From Ilex aquifolium (taxonomy: Eukaryota > Streptophyta > Magnoliopsida > Aquifoliales > Aquifoliaceae), in contig OX637391.1 of NCBI GenBank assembly GCA_951799425.1, forward strand, positions 17,842,551 to 17,906,550: a stretch of 64,000 nucleotides of DNA, read 5' to 3'. Numbering within the stretch: position 1 is the first letter of the stretch; every line of letters starts with the position of its first letter. Below are positions 12,600 through 23,741 of the stretch, piece after piece. A model generated the notes under the pieces. The model searched no databases, was not told the origin of the DNA, and worked only from the letters and a program-made list of their open reading frames with translations. The position numbers and the translations under genes were made by a program.

Positions 12600-12784
12600 A
12601 CGCACATTAAACGTTTGTGATTTTTTCAAAAACGATTTTTTTCCATTTTTGAAAATCATCCATCGTTTTGAAAACGATGACAATAAAAAAAAACAAAAAC
12701 AGTTACCAAACGAATTTTTTTCCCTGATTTTCTCCAAATATGAAATAAAAACGAAAAACATAAACGTTTCCAAACGGAACCTTA
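12600..12784. mobile_element. possible Harbinger-type terminal region
   Basis: The stretch ends CGTTTCCAAACGGAACC followed by TTA. Its reverse complement, GGTTCCGTTTGGAAACG, looks like ends of TWA-flanked PIF/Harbinger elements. It could be the terminus of an element carrying the neighbouring Myb/SANT-like gene, but the matching end on the other side was not found. Confidence 0.3.
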
Positions 12785-13244
12785 AATGTTGTATTTACAA
12801 CTAAAAAATTTACTAGTTTATTGTTGATTTACTATTGTTGTGGATGTTTTTACCATATTTGTAGTAACTATTTTTATCATTTTTCTTATGTACAAAAAAA
12901 ATAATTACTTTTGTGGGTGATTTATCAAATTTGTGAGTATTTTTATTATATTTGTGAATGTTTTTACTATTATTGTAGTAACTATTTTTACCATTTTTTT
13001 AAGTATTACAATAGTGATAAAAATACTCATAAATATAGTAAAAATAATTGCACATTTGATAAGTGAAAATATAATACCAAAATTATTGTTTTTGATACCA
13101 TAATCAAACCCATATAAGAGACGGTGTAAATTAACTTTCTCAAAACTCATCATAGGAAGGGATAAACAATTAAGAATTAGTCATGGCCTGCAAAAGGCTT
13201 TGATACACGTGCCGGTAAATTGCTACTTTTGTGCAAATGTGTTA

Positions 13245-14337
13245 TGCGCCTTTCGGTACGACGGAAATATTGAAGAATGAAAAGTTGGAAAGGTGAAAAA
13301 TTATAGGGATAAATAAAGCATAATATTTGGTAAGGAAGGAAAATAAGAAAGATGAAAAAGTAGATGAATGAGTTTTCCTTCAAACTCACTAAAATTAATT
13401 TTTCTAAAATCAGAAGGAAAGTGGATGAATAGTTAATTATTTGTGTTGAAATGTATCTTATTTGTCTATATATCATTTGATATATACATATATTATGTAT
13501 ATGATAAAATATATATTTATAATTTTTTAAAATAAAAAATTTAAAATAAAAAATATTTTTTTCCATCATAACTAAGGGTAGAAATTTTTGACTCAACACG
13601 ATGACACAACTCGAATTCGACATGAATTTTATGACTCGAACTTGATTATAACTCAATACGAACTTGAAAATAACTTGACACACGAACAAGAAATATAATC
13701 GGCTCATATTCAGTTCAACCCGTCAAACCTAATATTGACACCATCAACTCATTTATTTAAGGATAAATATTTTCTCTATTTTCTTGTTTGTATGGTAACA
13801 CAAAATTAACATGTTTTTACTAATATTATAGACATAAAATGTTAATTATTTGTAACTATTTATTAAGCATTGACATAATTATTATATAAAAAAAATATTT
13901 TTACTTATTATTATTATTATATTTATTTAAGGTAATTTTTAGTTTGTAGAAAAAGTATGAGAATGGATTCAATTAACTGAAAATAGAACATTAGTTTTAA
14001 ATTTTTTATTTAAAGTTTATGTGAATCAACACAAATACGAACATGACCATTACACGAAAATAAACAGGTCAACTCGACATAACACGATTAATTAAATGAG
14101 TTGAGTTAGGTTTGACTAATATTCGAAACGAACCTGTAATGACTCGACACAAACCTGACACAACACAACTCGATTGTCACACTTAATCTTAACAAGTACA
14201 AAAAAAAATTAATTATTTTTATTTTTCATCCATTCTATAAAACACAAAGGAAGAAAAATGTATTATTCATACTTTCCTTTTTTGAAGGATAGAAAATGTA
14301 TTCATACTACTTTTTATCCTTCTTATCAAACAGAACA
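13245..14337 (+). mobile_element. MITE A1, Harbinger-like, TTA target duplication
   Basis: The element starts TGCGCCTTTCGGTACGACGG and ends ...AAACAGAACA, imperfect inverted ends of the type TGCTCTGTTTGGTAtgATGGA. It is flanked by TTA at 13242-13244 and 14338-14340. The right duplicate copy has the uninterrupted site at 25098-25100 (GTGTTAGTATAC), which proves insertion. Inside lies an about 600-bp segment rich in GACACGAAC-like words (about 13575-14195) that is also present in A2, and poly-AT stretches. There is no transposase; the long minus-strand frame across its left half (13177-13707) is not a gene. Confidence 0.8.
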
Positions 14338-14510
14338 TTAATATACAATTTGATGCGGTCTCTTTTGTCTCGAGCAATGCTATAAACATTAAACCTGTGA
14401 ACCAAATCATTTGTAGTTGTTGAATCTAACTCCTACATATGATTTGCTGTGCACATAGTTTTATCCTTTGTCCTCGAAAACTTGTAAATATTTGTCTTCC
14501 AATGATAAGG

Positions 14511-14938
14511 ACTTGACTATGGTACATTCAAAAAAAATTTGGTACCATATAAAAATTTACCACATTTGTGATAACTTTTATCACATTTGTGGGTAATTTT
14601 ACCATTTGTTGAGGTATCTAAAAATATGGTAAAAATATTTATCACAACAATGATAAAAACATCCATAAATATTATAAAAATACTTATAAATGTAGTAAAT
14701 CACCCATAAAAGTGATATTTTTTTTGTATTTAAGAAATATAGTAAACATTGTTATCACAAATATAATAAAAATACCCACAGCAGTGATAAAAATACTCAT
14801 AAAAATGATAAATTAACTACAAAAATGATAAATATTTTAATTGTAAAATAATTCACAAAAGTTATAAAAATTTCATTTAAAATAATAAATTTTAGAAGTG
14901 TAGTACGAATTTTTTTTTTAATTGTACCGTAGTCAAGT
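14511..14938. mobile_element. 428-bp MITE with inverted ends, family unassigned
   Basis: The ends are ACTTGACTATGGTACATTCA and, inverted, ACTTGACTACGGTACAATTA, each followed by an A-run. The right duplicate copy lacks the element (CTTCCAATTCTATTGTCATG at about 25210-25230). The inside is AT-rich, with many TTTACCACATTTGTG and GATAAAAATACTCATAAA words on both strands that would fold back. The target duplication is unclear. The same word set fills 12790-13080 and 24780-24960, suggesting related older copies there. Confidence 0.65.
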
Positions 14939-16380
14939 ATTTGTCATGAATATCGCGGACTTTCTATTATTGATAAAAGCTTGTTGGACAGCTGGGTCTC
15001 TCAACAAAAACAATTGTATGACAGCTGGCAATTTTTTTGTTTTATTAAGGTACAGCTTGGACAACTGTCATATTGCATCAAATGACCAGCTACCGGACAT
15101 TGGCGGCTTTGTCAACTTACATAGAACCCGTGGTCAGGGACGCAACTACTTGGAGACCAAGGGGGACGATTGCCCCGACCATGTCAATGCCACTGTTTTT
15201 GGTAGGCTCTTTATGATAACATCTTGGTTCCGTTCGTACATGTGATCACTCCTAATTTTACAATTATTAATCTTAATAATGTATAATTTAATAATTTATA
15301 TTATCAATCTTTTCATTTTAATCCTCTGTTTGAAAAGAAAAATGAAAAATAAGAATAATGAAAAATATGAGGGATACACTTTTTATCCTTCAAGGAATGA
15401 AAGTAAAAATTATATATTTTCCTTCATTTGTGTTTGGTAGAATGGATGAAAAATAAAAATGATTAAATTTTTTTTTTTTTTTTGTGCTGGCTAAGATTAG
15501 GGGTGACAATCGAGTCGTGTTGTGTCAGGTTCGTGTTGAGTCATTGCGGGTTTGTTTCGAATATTAGTCAAATTTAACTCAACTCATTTAACTAATTGTG
15601 TCGTGTCGAATTGATCTGTTTATTTTCGTGTCGTGTTCGTGTTCGTATTCGTGTTGACCTACATAAACTTTGAATAAAAAATTTAACGCTAGTATTTTAT
15701 TTTCACTTAATTGAATTCATGTTAAACATATTAGTTTCGTGTTAATTTCGCGTTACCATACAAACAAGAAAATAGTGAAAGTGTTTATTTTTAAATAAAC
15801 GGGTTGATGGTGTCAATTTTGAGTTTGACGAGTTGAACTAAATATGAGCCGTTTATATTTCTTGTTCGCGTGTCAGACCATTTTCAAGTTCGTGTCGAGT
15901 TATAATCAAGTTCGTGTCATAAAATTCGTGTCGAGTTCGAGTCATGTTATCGTGTTGAGTCGAAAATTTTCATCTCTAACTAAGATGGAAAAAATATTTT
16001 TTTTAATTTTTAATTTTAATTTTAAATTTTAAAATTTTTATTTTTATTTTTTAATTTTAAAATTTATTTTTAAAATTTTTAAAATTTATTTTTAAAATTT
16101 TTAAAATTTATTTTTAAAATTTTTAAAATATATATATAAATACATATTTTATCATTGTATTTTTATATAAAATTAATTTATACATAATATATGTATATAT
16201 AAAAAGATAGATAGATAAATAAGATATATCTCAACACAAATAATTAACTTTCTATCAACTTTCCTTCCGATTTTGGAGGGATTGATTTTGATGAGTTGGA
16301 AGAAAAGTTAATCCATCCATTTTTCCATCATTCTTATATTCATTCCTTACCAAACATGATATTTTATTTATCCTTCCAAC

Positions 16381-19300
16381 CAGGGGCAGAGCCAGGATTT
16401 TATCTCAGTGGGGGCAACCTAAATTCTTAAATTTAAAAGTGTAATTGTAACATTATTTTCATCAAAATATGTATTCCTGATAAACTGTTTATAAACCTAA
16501 TTACATCAAAAGAATGTCATTTAGAGGCGTAACTCATGTATATGAGTGATGTACAAAAAAAGGCAACAAAAAGCTCCACATCAAAAGTATCCTTTAGTGT
16601 TCGAGATCCTATACAAAAGGAGCTCCCAACTCTCGAACATCCAATAAATCCTTATAATTGTTCTCGACGAGTTTTCATATTTTGGAACCGTTGCATAATC
16701 ATTTCATTTTTAATTATACTTGAAACATCTTTCTCAATATATGCAACCAAACAATCATTCATCCATTGATCTCCCATTCGATTGCGCAATCGATTCTTTA
16801 CTATGTTCATTGCTGAAAATGCTCTTTCGACGGTTGCAGTGGCAACTGGTAAAATAAGTGCTAGTTTGATGAGCAAATTTACCAACGGATATACTAAATT
16901 CTTTTTGGTCTCAACTAACTTCTCTGCAAGCCCACCAATTCCTTTAACTTCTAAAAATTCATTGGAGCGCATATCAAGTATATAAGTCTCAAGTTGATTA
17001 TCAAGTATCAAGAGTTCCATTGGGGAAAATTATGAAGGAACTTCTCCTTATTGAATGCAGAGAATGAATCCATTGGATTTAGGCATGCCACACAAAGAAG
17101 TAGCTCGGTGTTCACCTCAGTAAAACAATCATTAAGTTCTTAAAGTTGCATATCTAACACCGTAGAAAATAATTCAACATGATAACGGTGTAGATTAGTG
17201 ACTTTTTCACCACGTCGTGACCTTCCTCGAGCTATGTATATCTCATCCATATTCGGAATAATAATATCATGTTTTTCACAAAAAGAAGAGACCTCGGCGA
17301 CTAAAACATCCCATCCATCATCCCTCATCATTTGTAGACGTTGTTTGGATACTTTAACTAAACTCATAGCATTTACAATATCTTGATCTTTCCTTTGTAA
17401 TGCTTGTGATAGTTCATTTGTAATTCTCAATACACCTTTCATCAAATGTAAATTGAATACGAAATCGAAAGATTGAATTGAATCCAATAAAGCACATGTT
17501 TCACCTCTTTGCTCAGAAGTTGTACCATCCTCTGTAATAATCTCAAGCACATCAACAACAGAGGAGAACAAAACAATCACATTTATGAGAGTGCCATAAT
17601 GTGAGCCCCAACGTGTATCACCGGCCCTTTGAAGACTACTTTATTGATGCAAACCACGCCCACTTGATAACTCTCCATTGTTTAGTGCTTGAATAACCTT
17701 ACTAGCTTGCTTCTCTCTTAAAATATCTCTTCGTTTGCATGAAGCTCCAACAACATTCAATAAATTAGCAAAAATATTGAAAAGCAAAGCAATTTGATTG
17801 TGATTTTTCGCAACAGACACAAGTGTGAGTTGAAGTTGATGAGCAAAACAATGAACATAAAAAGCAGATTCATACTCTTTTATGATGAGACTTTTGAGAC
17901 CATTGAATTCTCCCCTCATATTACTGGCTCCATCATAACTTTGTCCACGTAATCTTGAAAGACTTAATCCATGCTTTGAGAACAATGATTCAATCACCGC
18001 TTTAAGTGATAAAGCATTTGTATCAGTAACATGAACTATGCCAAGAAAACGCTCAGTGATGCATCCCTTTTTATCCACATAGCGCAACAAAACTGCCATT
18101 TGTTCTTTAACTGAAATATCACGAGATTCATCTATTAAAATAGAAAATAAATCATCTCCAAGATCATTGATTATTGCGCATGTGGTTTCACTTGCAATAA
18201 CGTGGACAATATCCTTTTGAATGTTTAGTGCTGTTACTTTGAGATTTTTTGGAGCATTTTTTAAAACAACATTGTTGATGGTTTCATTGTGCTCAGCAGG
18301 AAATCGTAGAAGTTCAAAAAAATTGCCTTGATTTTTTGAATCCTCAGACTCATCATGACCACGAAATGATAACCCTTGACGTAAAAGGAATCGAACACAA
18401 TCAACTGCTGCAGTTAAACGAACTCGATACTCCTTTCGAGCTTGATTTGATTGCTTAGAATAAACAACTTCAATATGTTGTTTCTGATTCATTAGATTTT
18501 GACACTTTCTCCAATTCTCATTATGAGCACTATTTGGACCCCCAACATGAATTTGAAATCTTTCTTTCTTCTTCCAGTTACGGAATCCCTCTATAACGAA
18601 AGAGTCGCCACCCCATTGCTCACTTCCCATTAGATAGCAACATAAGCAATAAGCGGCATCTTTTTTAATGCTATACTCCAACCAACTACCAAACTCGTTG
18701 AACCAAGATGGACTAAAACGACGACACAGCTTGCCGAATTTTGTTTGGGGAAACTTATGTTCACGGGGTTGACATGGGCCTTTTTGTAGATATGCTCTCC
18801 GAATTTCATCCCGGTCATTAGGATGATAATCCAAAATTCTAATTCTTAGCCCAGGATCCGCAGGAAGATTTTCTAAGTTAAATTCTTCACGACTTTGATT
18901 AGAACAATGTCGTATGTCACCACCACGATCATCTATTTCTTGACTAGGAGGCAGTTGTTCCAATGTTGATTTTCTTATAAGAAACCTATCCATAGCTGAT
19001 TGAAAAATAAATTTGTCTAATTAGATTCAAGTTTAAGAGTTCATCATTAAGTTCGTAACAAATGAGATAATAGACTACACATAATCAAAATATAATCCAT
19101 AAAATCCAAAATATAATCCATAAATCCAAAATATAATACAAATGAGATAATGAACTACACTATGTGAATGATTATATTAAGATCCAAATTATCACAAAAT
19201 TATAATTCAAGAAAATTAAATTGAATAAATAGAAATAAACTAGAGTCTTGTAATGTTGTGCACATGGCTCATGGAAATTAGAAAAACGAACTGTCCACAC

Positions 19301-20068
19301 TTAAACACTTTGAACTTAAATTACTTCCTAAAAAAACCATTCAATAAGCTAAGTGGAAAAAAGAGTGCTCGGCAGCATAATCAATACAATAAACAAATAC
19401 ATTAAGCTTACAATTCAGTACATGGAACCATGAATCATGAATCAAATTGAGCTTACAATTCGAGGCAGAGAAGTTGAAACTCACCTTGTCCCACGAGTCT
19501 ACGACGAATACTACTGAATTTCTTCTAGGGTTTCTTTAAATTTGATTTGCACATAATCTTCTAGAGTTTCTTCTCCTTGGCTTCAACATAATCTTCTAGT
19601 TCTAGGGTTTCTTCAAATTTGATTTGTACAACGATTGAATCCACCAAAGGAACTAACAAAGAAAAGAGGCTGATTCGTTGGCTGATTTACCTTTCCTTGG
19701 CTGATTCATTGATGAATACACCAAAGGAATTAACAAATAAACTAAATAAAAGAAAGAAGAGGGGCAGGGGCTAGCGCTGGACTGGAAGTCGAAGATGGCT
19801 TAGGGGAAGACCGAAGAAGACGATGGGCAATGGGCTTACGGGAAATAACCGAAAAAAAAAAGCAGGCGATGAAAAGTGAGAGATCAGTCAAAAGTTAACT
19901 TTTAAGGTTTAGAAATTACATTAATATACCTTATATTTTAAGAAAATTTCAGTGGGCGCAAGTTTAAGAAATTTTTAAAATTTTTAAAATTACACCTAGG
20001 TCCTAAATTTTTTTTAAATTTCAGTGGGGGCAGCTGCCCCCACTGCCCCCATACCAAATCCGCCCCTA
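16381..20068 (-). mobile_element. full-length TTF-type hAT transposon
   Basis: Ends are CAGGGGCAGAGCCAGGATTT on the left and, inverted, TAGGGGCGGATTTGGTATGG on the right. The flanks CTTCCAAC (16373-16380) and CTTCCAAT (20069-20076) form an 8-bp target duplication with one mismatch, as expected for hAT elements. A subterminal palindrome GGGGGCAGCTGCCCCC lies near 20030-20046. The transposase gene is on the minus strand and is broken. The element sits inside MITE A2, so it is the younger insertion. Confidence 0.9.
16652..18993 (-). pseudogene. hAT transposase, zinc-finger MYM/TTF type, with two in-frame stops and a frameshift
   Basis: Starting at ATG 18993 (MDRFLIRKSTLEQLPPSQ), residues about 73-165 match the TTF zinc finger (KFGKLCRRFSPSWFNEFGSW, CLCCYLMG with paired cysteines, FRNWKKKERFQIHV). 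The DUF4371-like catalytic region follows (VDCVRFLLRQGLSFRGHDES, ILIDESRDISVKEQM, YDGASNMRGEFNGLK, YVHCFAHQLQLTLV). A TAA at 17641-17643 interrupts the frame just before a continuing RAGDTRWGSHYGTL motif. The frame runs on to a second TAA at 17140-17142, continues open for about 40 codons, and shifts near 17018. The C-terminal hAT dimerisation region (LALILPVATATVERAFSAMN, RNRMGDQWMNDCLVAYIEKD) is well kept. Proteins of this type are usually about 750-800 residues, and the pieces add up to that. Recently active but now inactive. Confidence 0.9.
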
Positions 20069-20418
20069 CTTCCAATTTTCCATCCTTCCAACTTTTCATC
20101 TTTCCATTTTTCCATCATACCAAACAGAGCATAAGACATGATTCAAATTTATATTTTTCCATGTAAATGTGTACAAACACCATGTCAAGGTTTTCTATTC
20201 ATATGAGTTTTACAAACATGCTTTTATCAATGTTACATACAACATTTTTCTATAATATCTTTGTACACTATCCCAATATGAACCATTAAATTAGTGGGTC
20301 TTATTAAGTTCATTGAATATATTTAACGGTTGAGATCGTGTCATATTAATAAGTTATATAGATTAAGTGGTAGACAAAGGTGGTGTGTATATCATTGTTG
20401 TTCTAATTTTTAGACTTA

Positions 20419-20617
20419 TTGTTCGTTTGGTATAATAGAAAAACAGAAATATATAAAGTTAAAAGGATAGAAAGTTAGAGAAATAGATAAAACATCATGT
20501 TTGGTAAGGAAGAAAAATAAGAAGGATGGAAAAGTGGATGTATGAGTTTTCCTTAACTCACCAAAATCAATCATTCCAAAATTGAGATGAAAATTGGACA
20601 AAAAATTAATTATATGT
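20419..20617 (+). mobile_element. truncated MITE A3 (left copy)
   Basis: Starts TTGTTCGTTTGGTATAATAG after TTA (20416-20418) and matches the first about 200 bp of the complete copy at 26483-26955. It is cut off where the sequence leaves the duplication (about 20617). It therefore predates the duplication and lost its right half in this copy. Confidence 0.65.
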
Positions 20618-20889
20618 GTTTAATTTGAATAATTGTAGTTTGATTGGTCTAAGCTCGTGAATATGTATGTATATAATTATAACCCAACTAATCACAAACT
20701 CAAACATAGTTCATTTAATCGGACGAACAATGCCAAACTAGAATCCGGGGCAAAAAAATATTGGCTAGTTGTGTTTTGACAAAGTGTTTAAAACTCATCA
20801 CAATCTCGAGCCGATCGCAAGCTCCTTTTGCAATATGCCTTTCTTTCAATCCAAGAGTTCTACTCCAGATTTCATATTTCCTATTATAC

Positions 20890-21115
20890 TTGTATTTTTT
20901 TGGCAACTCGATTCAGATCGAGCTCACCCCCGTTCTTCAGTGTATGTGAGCCTTGAGGACACTATGATCTTTGAGTCTGTGTGAGATCTTGAAGTTACAT
21001 ATGTCTGATAGTATCTTCACGTGGGGAATTATAGTTATTTTAGGACAGTGATTACACGCCTCTTAGATCTCACACGTCAGCACTTTTCAATCTTTATATT
21101 TTTGTCTAATAATTA
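20890..21115 (+). repeat. dispersed repeat, copy 2 (relative at 820-1045)
   Basis: Shares GGCAACT..GATTC, CTTGAGGA, ATCTTGAAG, TTTAGGACAGTGATTACACG and TTTTTGTCTAAT in order with 820-1045. Only its right half is in the right duplicate copy (from 27127). Confidence 0.45.
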
Positions 21116-21734
21116 TTCTTCACATGATTATATTTATATTAATCTAGCTTGATTTTCTTACTACTGTTCAAGGTTACACCAATAAAAAAATAAACAAAGC
21201 TAACAAATGGAATTTGACACGTAGTATTAATTAAACACCAATCCAAGATTAATAAACATGAATAAGTGGAATTAACAAAGTTTATATTATAATTTATAAT
21301 TAATTAATAATATCAGGTATTTTCGATTATTTATTCCTTCTTACCAAATTGCCTTCTTTCCTTTAAGTTTTTCTTTCGTGTCATCTAATCAGCAAAGCAA
21401 GGAATATGTTTTAGGGTGGACATAATAACACATTTTAAAATTTTTAATTGATCGTAGAAGTTCATAAATTTATACATACTGAGATTATATTTAATACTTA
21501 AAAGGTTATTGAACATAATTAGTTAAAAATTGACATTCGTAGGATGAATTAATAAAAAATAATTAAAATTTCTTATCAAGAATGAGATTAATTATTCTCA
21601 GTTACAATTGACTGTGATGTATTTTATCATTTGAGAGAGTTATAAGTTAATCTTATCAACAAATATGAAAAATCATGATAACAATCTTTAATTTATAACC
21701 TTATAGTTTATTACATATTGACAGTTATTTTTAT

Positions 21735-22620
21735 ACAACATATACAACATCATTGACACCCTTTATAGTTTATATTTAAACATCACTGATACCCCGTATC
21801 ATTAAACCACAATTTATAACAAAAATTAATTATCTTAAATATCAAAATTGTCCCTACATAAAATGCAAACTATCTTTCTACATAAAATTCGATTAAAATT
21901 CGAGGCGATTAAAATTTATTTTTCTACATAAAAAAATTTGAGTTGATTAAAATTCTTTTTTCTACATATTAAAATTTGAGTTTATTAAAATTCGATTTGA
22001 GCTGATTAAATTTTATATTTTTTTACATATTAAAATTTGAGTCTATTAAAAGTCTTTTTTTTTACGTATTAAAATTTGAACCGATTTGCGCTCTACTTGA
22101 GCTGTTAATCCAAATTAAAATTCTCTTCGAGTCTATTAAAATTTATATTTTTTTATTTATTAAAATTCAATTCAAGTTGATTAAAATTTATTTTTTACAT
22201 ATTAAAATTTGAGTCGATTAAAATTTATATTTTTTATGTATCAAAATTCAGGCTGATTAAAATTTAATGTGAGTTGATTAAAATTTGATTTGAGTCTCAA
22301 ATAAAATTTTAATCGGCTCAAATTTTAGTTCGTAAAAAAATATAATTTTTAATCGACTCAAATTTTAATACATAAAAAATAATTTTTAATTAACTTGAAT
22401 AGAATTTTAATCGCCCCGAATTTTAATATGTAAAAACATTTAGAAAATAGAGGGAGTTTCATTGAGAATATGCCTATTTAGGGGGGTGTGGATGAAGTTC
22501 TTCTTAAAATATGTCATGAACAATTTAGTAAAATTGCATTCTAATTAAAACTTTTAATCTGATAGGGGGTGTCAGTGATGATTCAGAAATTAAAGGGAGT
22601 GTCATTGAAGATATAATAAA
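21735..22620. mobile_element. fold-back MITE upstream of the ERF gene
   Basis: The outer arms are inverted repeats: CATCATTGACACCCTTTA and CATCACTGATACCCCGTATC on the left against, inverted, CTTCAATGACACTCCCTTTA and CATCACTGACACCCCCTATC on the right. Between them 21890-22290 holds about eight degenerate units around GATTAAAATTTATATTTTTT and CATATTAAAATTTGAGTC. From 22300 the same words appear reversed (TTTTAATCGGCTCAAATTTT), so much of the element can form one hairpin. No coding sequence. Confidence 0.65.
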
Positions 22621-22855
22621 CTAGAAAGAATGTGGTTAAAATTTTCCTTAAATACCAAGACCCATAATTAAATTAATAATAATAATTAATCAAGTTAACA
22701 TTTTAAGTTGAGACAACATTGTTAAAAAAAAAATAATCTCCATGTACTGCTAATAATAATGCTTAATCAAGTCACGCGGCATAGTCGTTAATCCTTGTAC
22801 TGTTTGATTTTTATACTGTCCAATCAAAGATTTTCCTTTTGATACTTGTCTTCCT

Positions 22856-22861
22856 ACGTGG
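22856..22861 (+). promoter_or_regulatory. ACGTGG element (ABRE/G-box-like) upstream of the ERF gene
   Basis: CTACGTGG lies about 85 bp upstream of the TATA box. ACGT-core motifs are typical bZIP-binding sites in stress-regulated plant promoters; activity here is inferred. Confidence 0.35.
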
Positions 22862-22940
22862 AGATACTTGAATCGACTTTTTATACAATCCGTGTCTTAA
22901 TAGCGTTCCTGCTGGCTGCGACGTAGACTGCTCAATGCTC

Positions 22941-22948
22941 TATAAAAG
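22941..22948 (+). promoter_or_regulatory. TATA box of the ERF gene
   Basis: TATAAAAG stands in a GC-richer island (GCTGGCTGCGACGTAGACTG...CTCTATAAAAGTTC) about 200 bp before the ERF start codon. A CCAAT word lies near 22820. Transcription would be expected to start near 22970-22980, leaving a leader of about 170 nt with a poly-T stretch at 23060-23080. Confidence 0.6.
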
Positions 22949-23147
22949 TTCACTCCCTGTTCTGCGAGGCCCGTCATCGATCTCTACAGTCCCCCTATCA
23001 CTTGTTCATGGTTTTGTTTTTGATTCCTTTTTAACTTGAATCTTTCTCGAAAAGAATAGCAATTTTTTTTTTTTTATTTCATTTCTGTCGAAGTTCGAAA
23101 AATATAAAAGATTTGTCTTTTTAACCTCTCCGAAAGATCCCTGAAAA

Positions 23148-23741
23148 ATGCAGAAATCCTATCAGAACCCCCAACCAGGAAAATTTTTAAGCCAGGAGGA
23201 ACAGCACACCATCATGGTCGATGTTCTCAAGCAAGTAATATCCGGCGGCAATGATGGTGTATACACCACCACTGAAGTGGTCCAACAACTCCTACAAACC
23301 ACCCAGAATGCCATGTCATCATCACCATTTCCAACAAGAGGGACCACCCCTAGTGCTTCTGCTAGTAGTAGCACAAGAAAGGAAGGGAAGAGAAAGAGAA
23401 AGCAGAACAAGACGTACAGGGGAATTCGACAGAGGCCGTGGGGGAAGTGGGCGGCGGAGATTTGGGACCCGCGACGGGCGGTGCCTATGTGGATTGGCAT
23501 GTTCCAGACGGAGGAGGATGCCGCCAGAGCTTATGACTTGAAGGCCGTGGAGTTCCGGGGGGAGAGAGCCAAGACCAACTTTCCGTTGTCGGACTACCTA
23601 GAATTGCCAAGCACCACTCAGCAGACAGACAATCCAGAAAGCAATCCTAATGAGATCACAAAGAATCAAGAATGTGAACCCAGTGGTACAGAGTTCTGGG
23701 ACAGATTGGAATTGGAAGATTTATACTTGAGTCCAGAATAA
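23148..23741 (+). CDS. AP2/ERF transcription factor, ERF group X-like
   Basis: The 197-residue protein is encoded by one exon, as most ERF genes are. Residues 17-34 ([18 protein letters not shown]) resemble the N-terminal CMX motif of group X ERFs such as ERF109 and ABR1. A Ser-rich linker and a basic stretch [11 protein letters not shown] (78-88) that can serve as a nuclear signal precede the AP2 domain at about 89-147 ([19 protein letters not shown] through [19 protein letters not shown]). The acidic C terminus ([16 protein letters not shown]) could activate transcription. Group X members usually act in wound, oxidative-stress, ABA and defence responses by binding GCC-box-like DNA. Two positions are unusual: Trp106 stands where EIRDP has Arg and Pro113 where DPKRATRVWLG-type domains have Arg. 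Both Arg contact DNA in the AtERF1 domain structure. WLG is WIG. The start is supported by the TATA box at 22941 and by CMX-motif placement. The gene lies in unique sequence between two direct repeats. Confidence 0.93.
   Translation: MQKSYQNPQPGKFLSQEEQHTIMVDVLKQVISGGNDGVYTTTEVVQQLLQTTQNAMSSSPFPTRGTTPSASASSSTRKEGKRKRKQNKTYRGIRQRPWGKWAAEIWDPRRAVPMWIGMFQTEEDAARAYDLKAVEFRGERAKTNFPLSDYLELPSTTQQTDNPESNPNEITKNQECEPSGTEFWDRLELEDLYLSPE

Larger units (their letters stand above)
15322..20131 (-). mobile_element. MITE A2 (same family as A1, opposite orientation) interrupted by a hAT element
   Basis: It begins TCCTCTGTTTG and ends CAAACAGAGCA, flanked by TAA at 15319-15321 and 20132-20134. The right duplicate copy shows the empty site CATTCTAAGGCATT (TAA at 26199-26201). 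Without the 3.7-kb hAT insertion the element is about 1.1 kb, like A1. Internal text is the reverse complement of A1, including the CGTGTCGTGTTCGTG-rich block at about 15490-15985 and the ATATATGTATA core. Confidence 0.8.
12786..21725 (+). repeat. left copy of a direct duplication (blocks 12786-13244, 14341-15321, 20132-20617, 20994-21725)
   Basis: Each block has a counterpart in the same order and orientation at 24768-27870. Landmarks shared by both copies are ACAACTAAAAAATTTAC, CTCAAAACTCATCATAGGAA, GGTCTCTTTTGTCTCGAGCA, GACTTTCTATTATTGATAAA, TATTATCAATCTTTTCATT, ATTTTCGATTATTTATTCCT and ATGAGATTAATTATT. The blocks are separated by insertions unique to this copy: two 1.1-kb MITEs, one of them holding a hAT element, and a 428-bp MITE. 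The 20618-20993 segment also has no right-hand counterpart. Confidence 0.85.

Noticed and set aside
13177-13707. 176-codon minus-strand frame
   Set aside because: It crosses the boundary of MITE A1 and is made of Phe/Ile/Tyr-rich AT sequence; a shorter related frame at 15844-16032 lies in MITE A2.
14922-15245. 107-codon plus-strand frame
   Set aside because: It starts inside the 428-bp MITE end, is not open in the right duplicate copy and matches no family.
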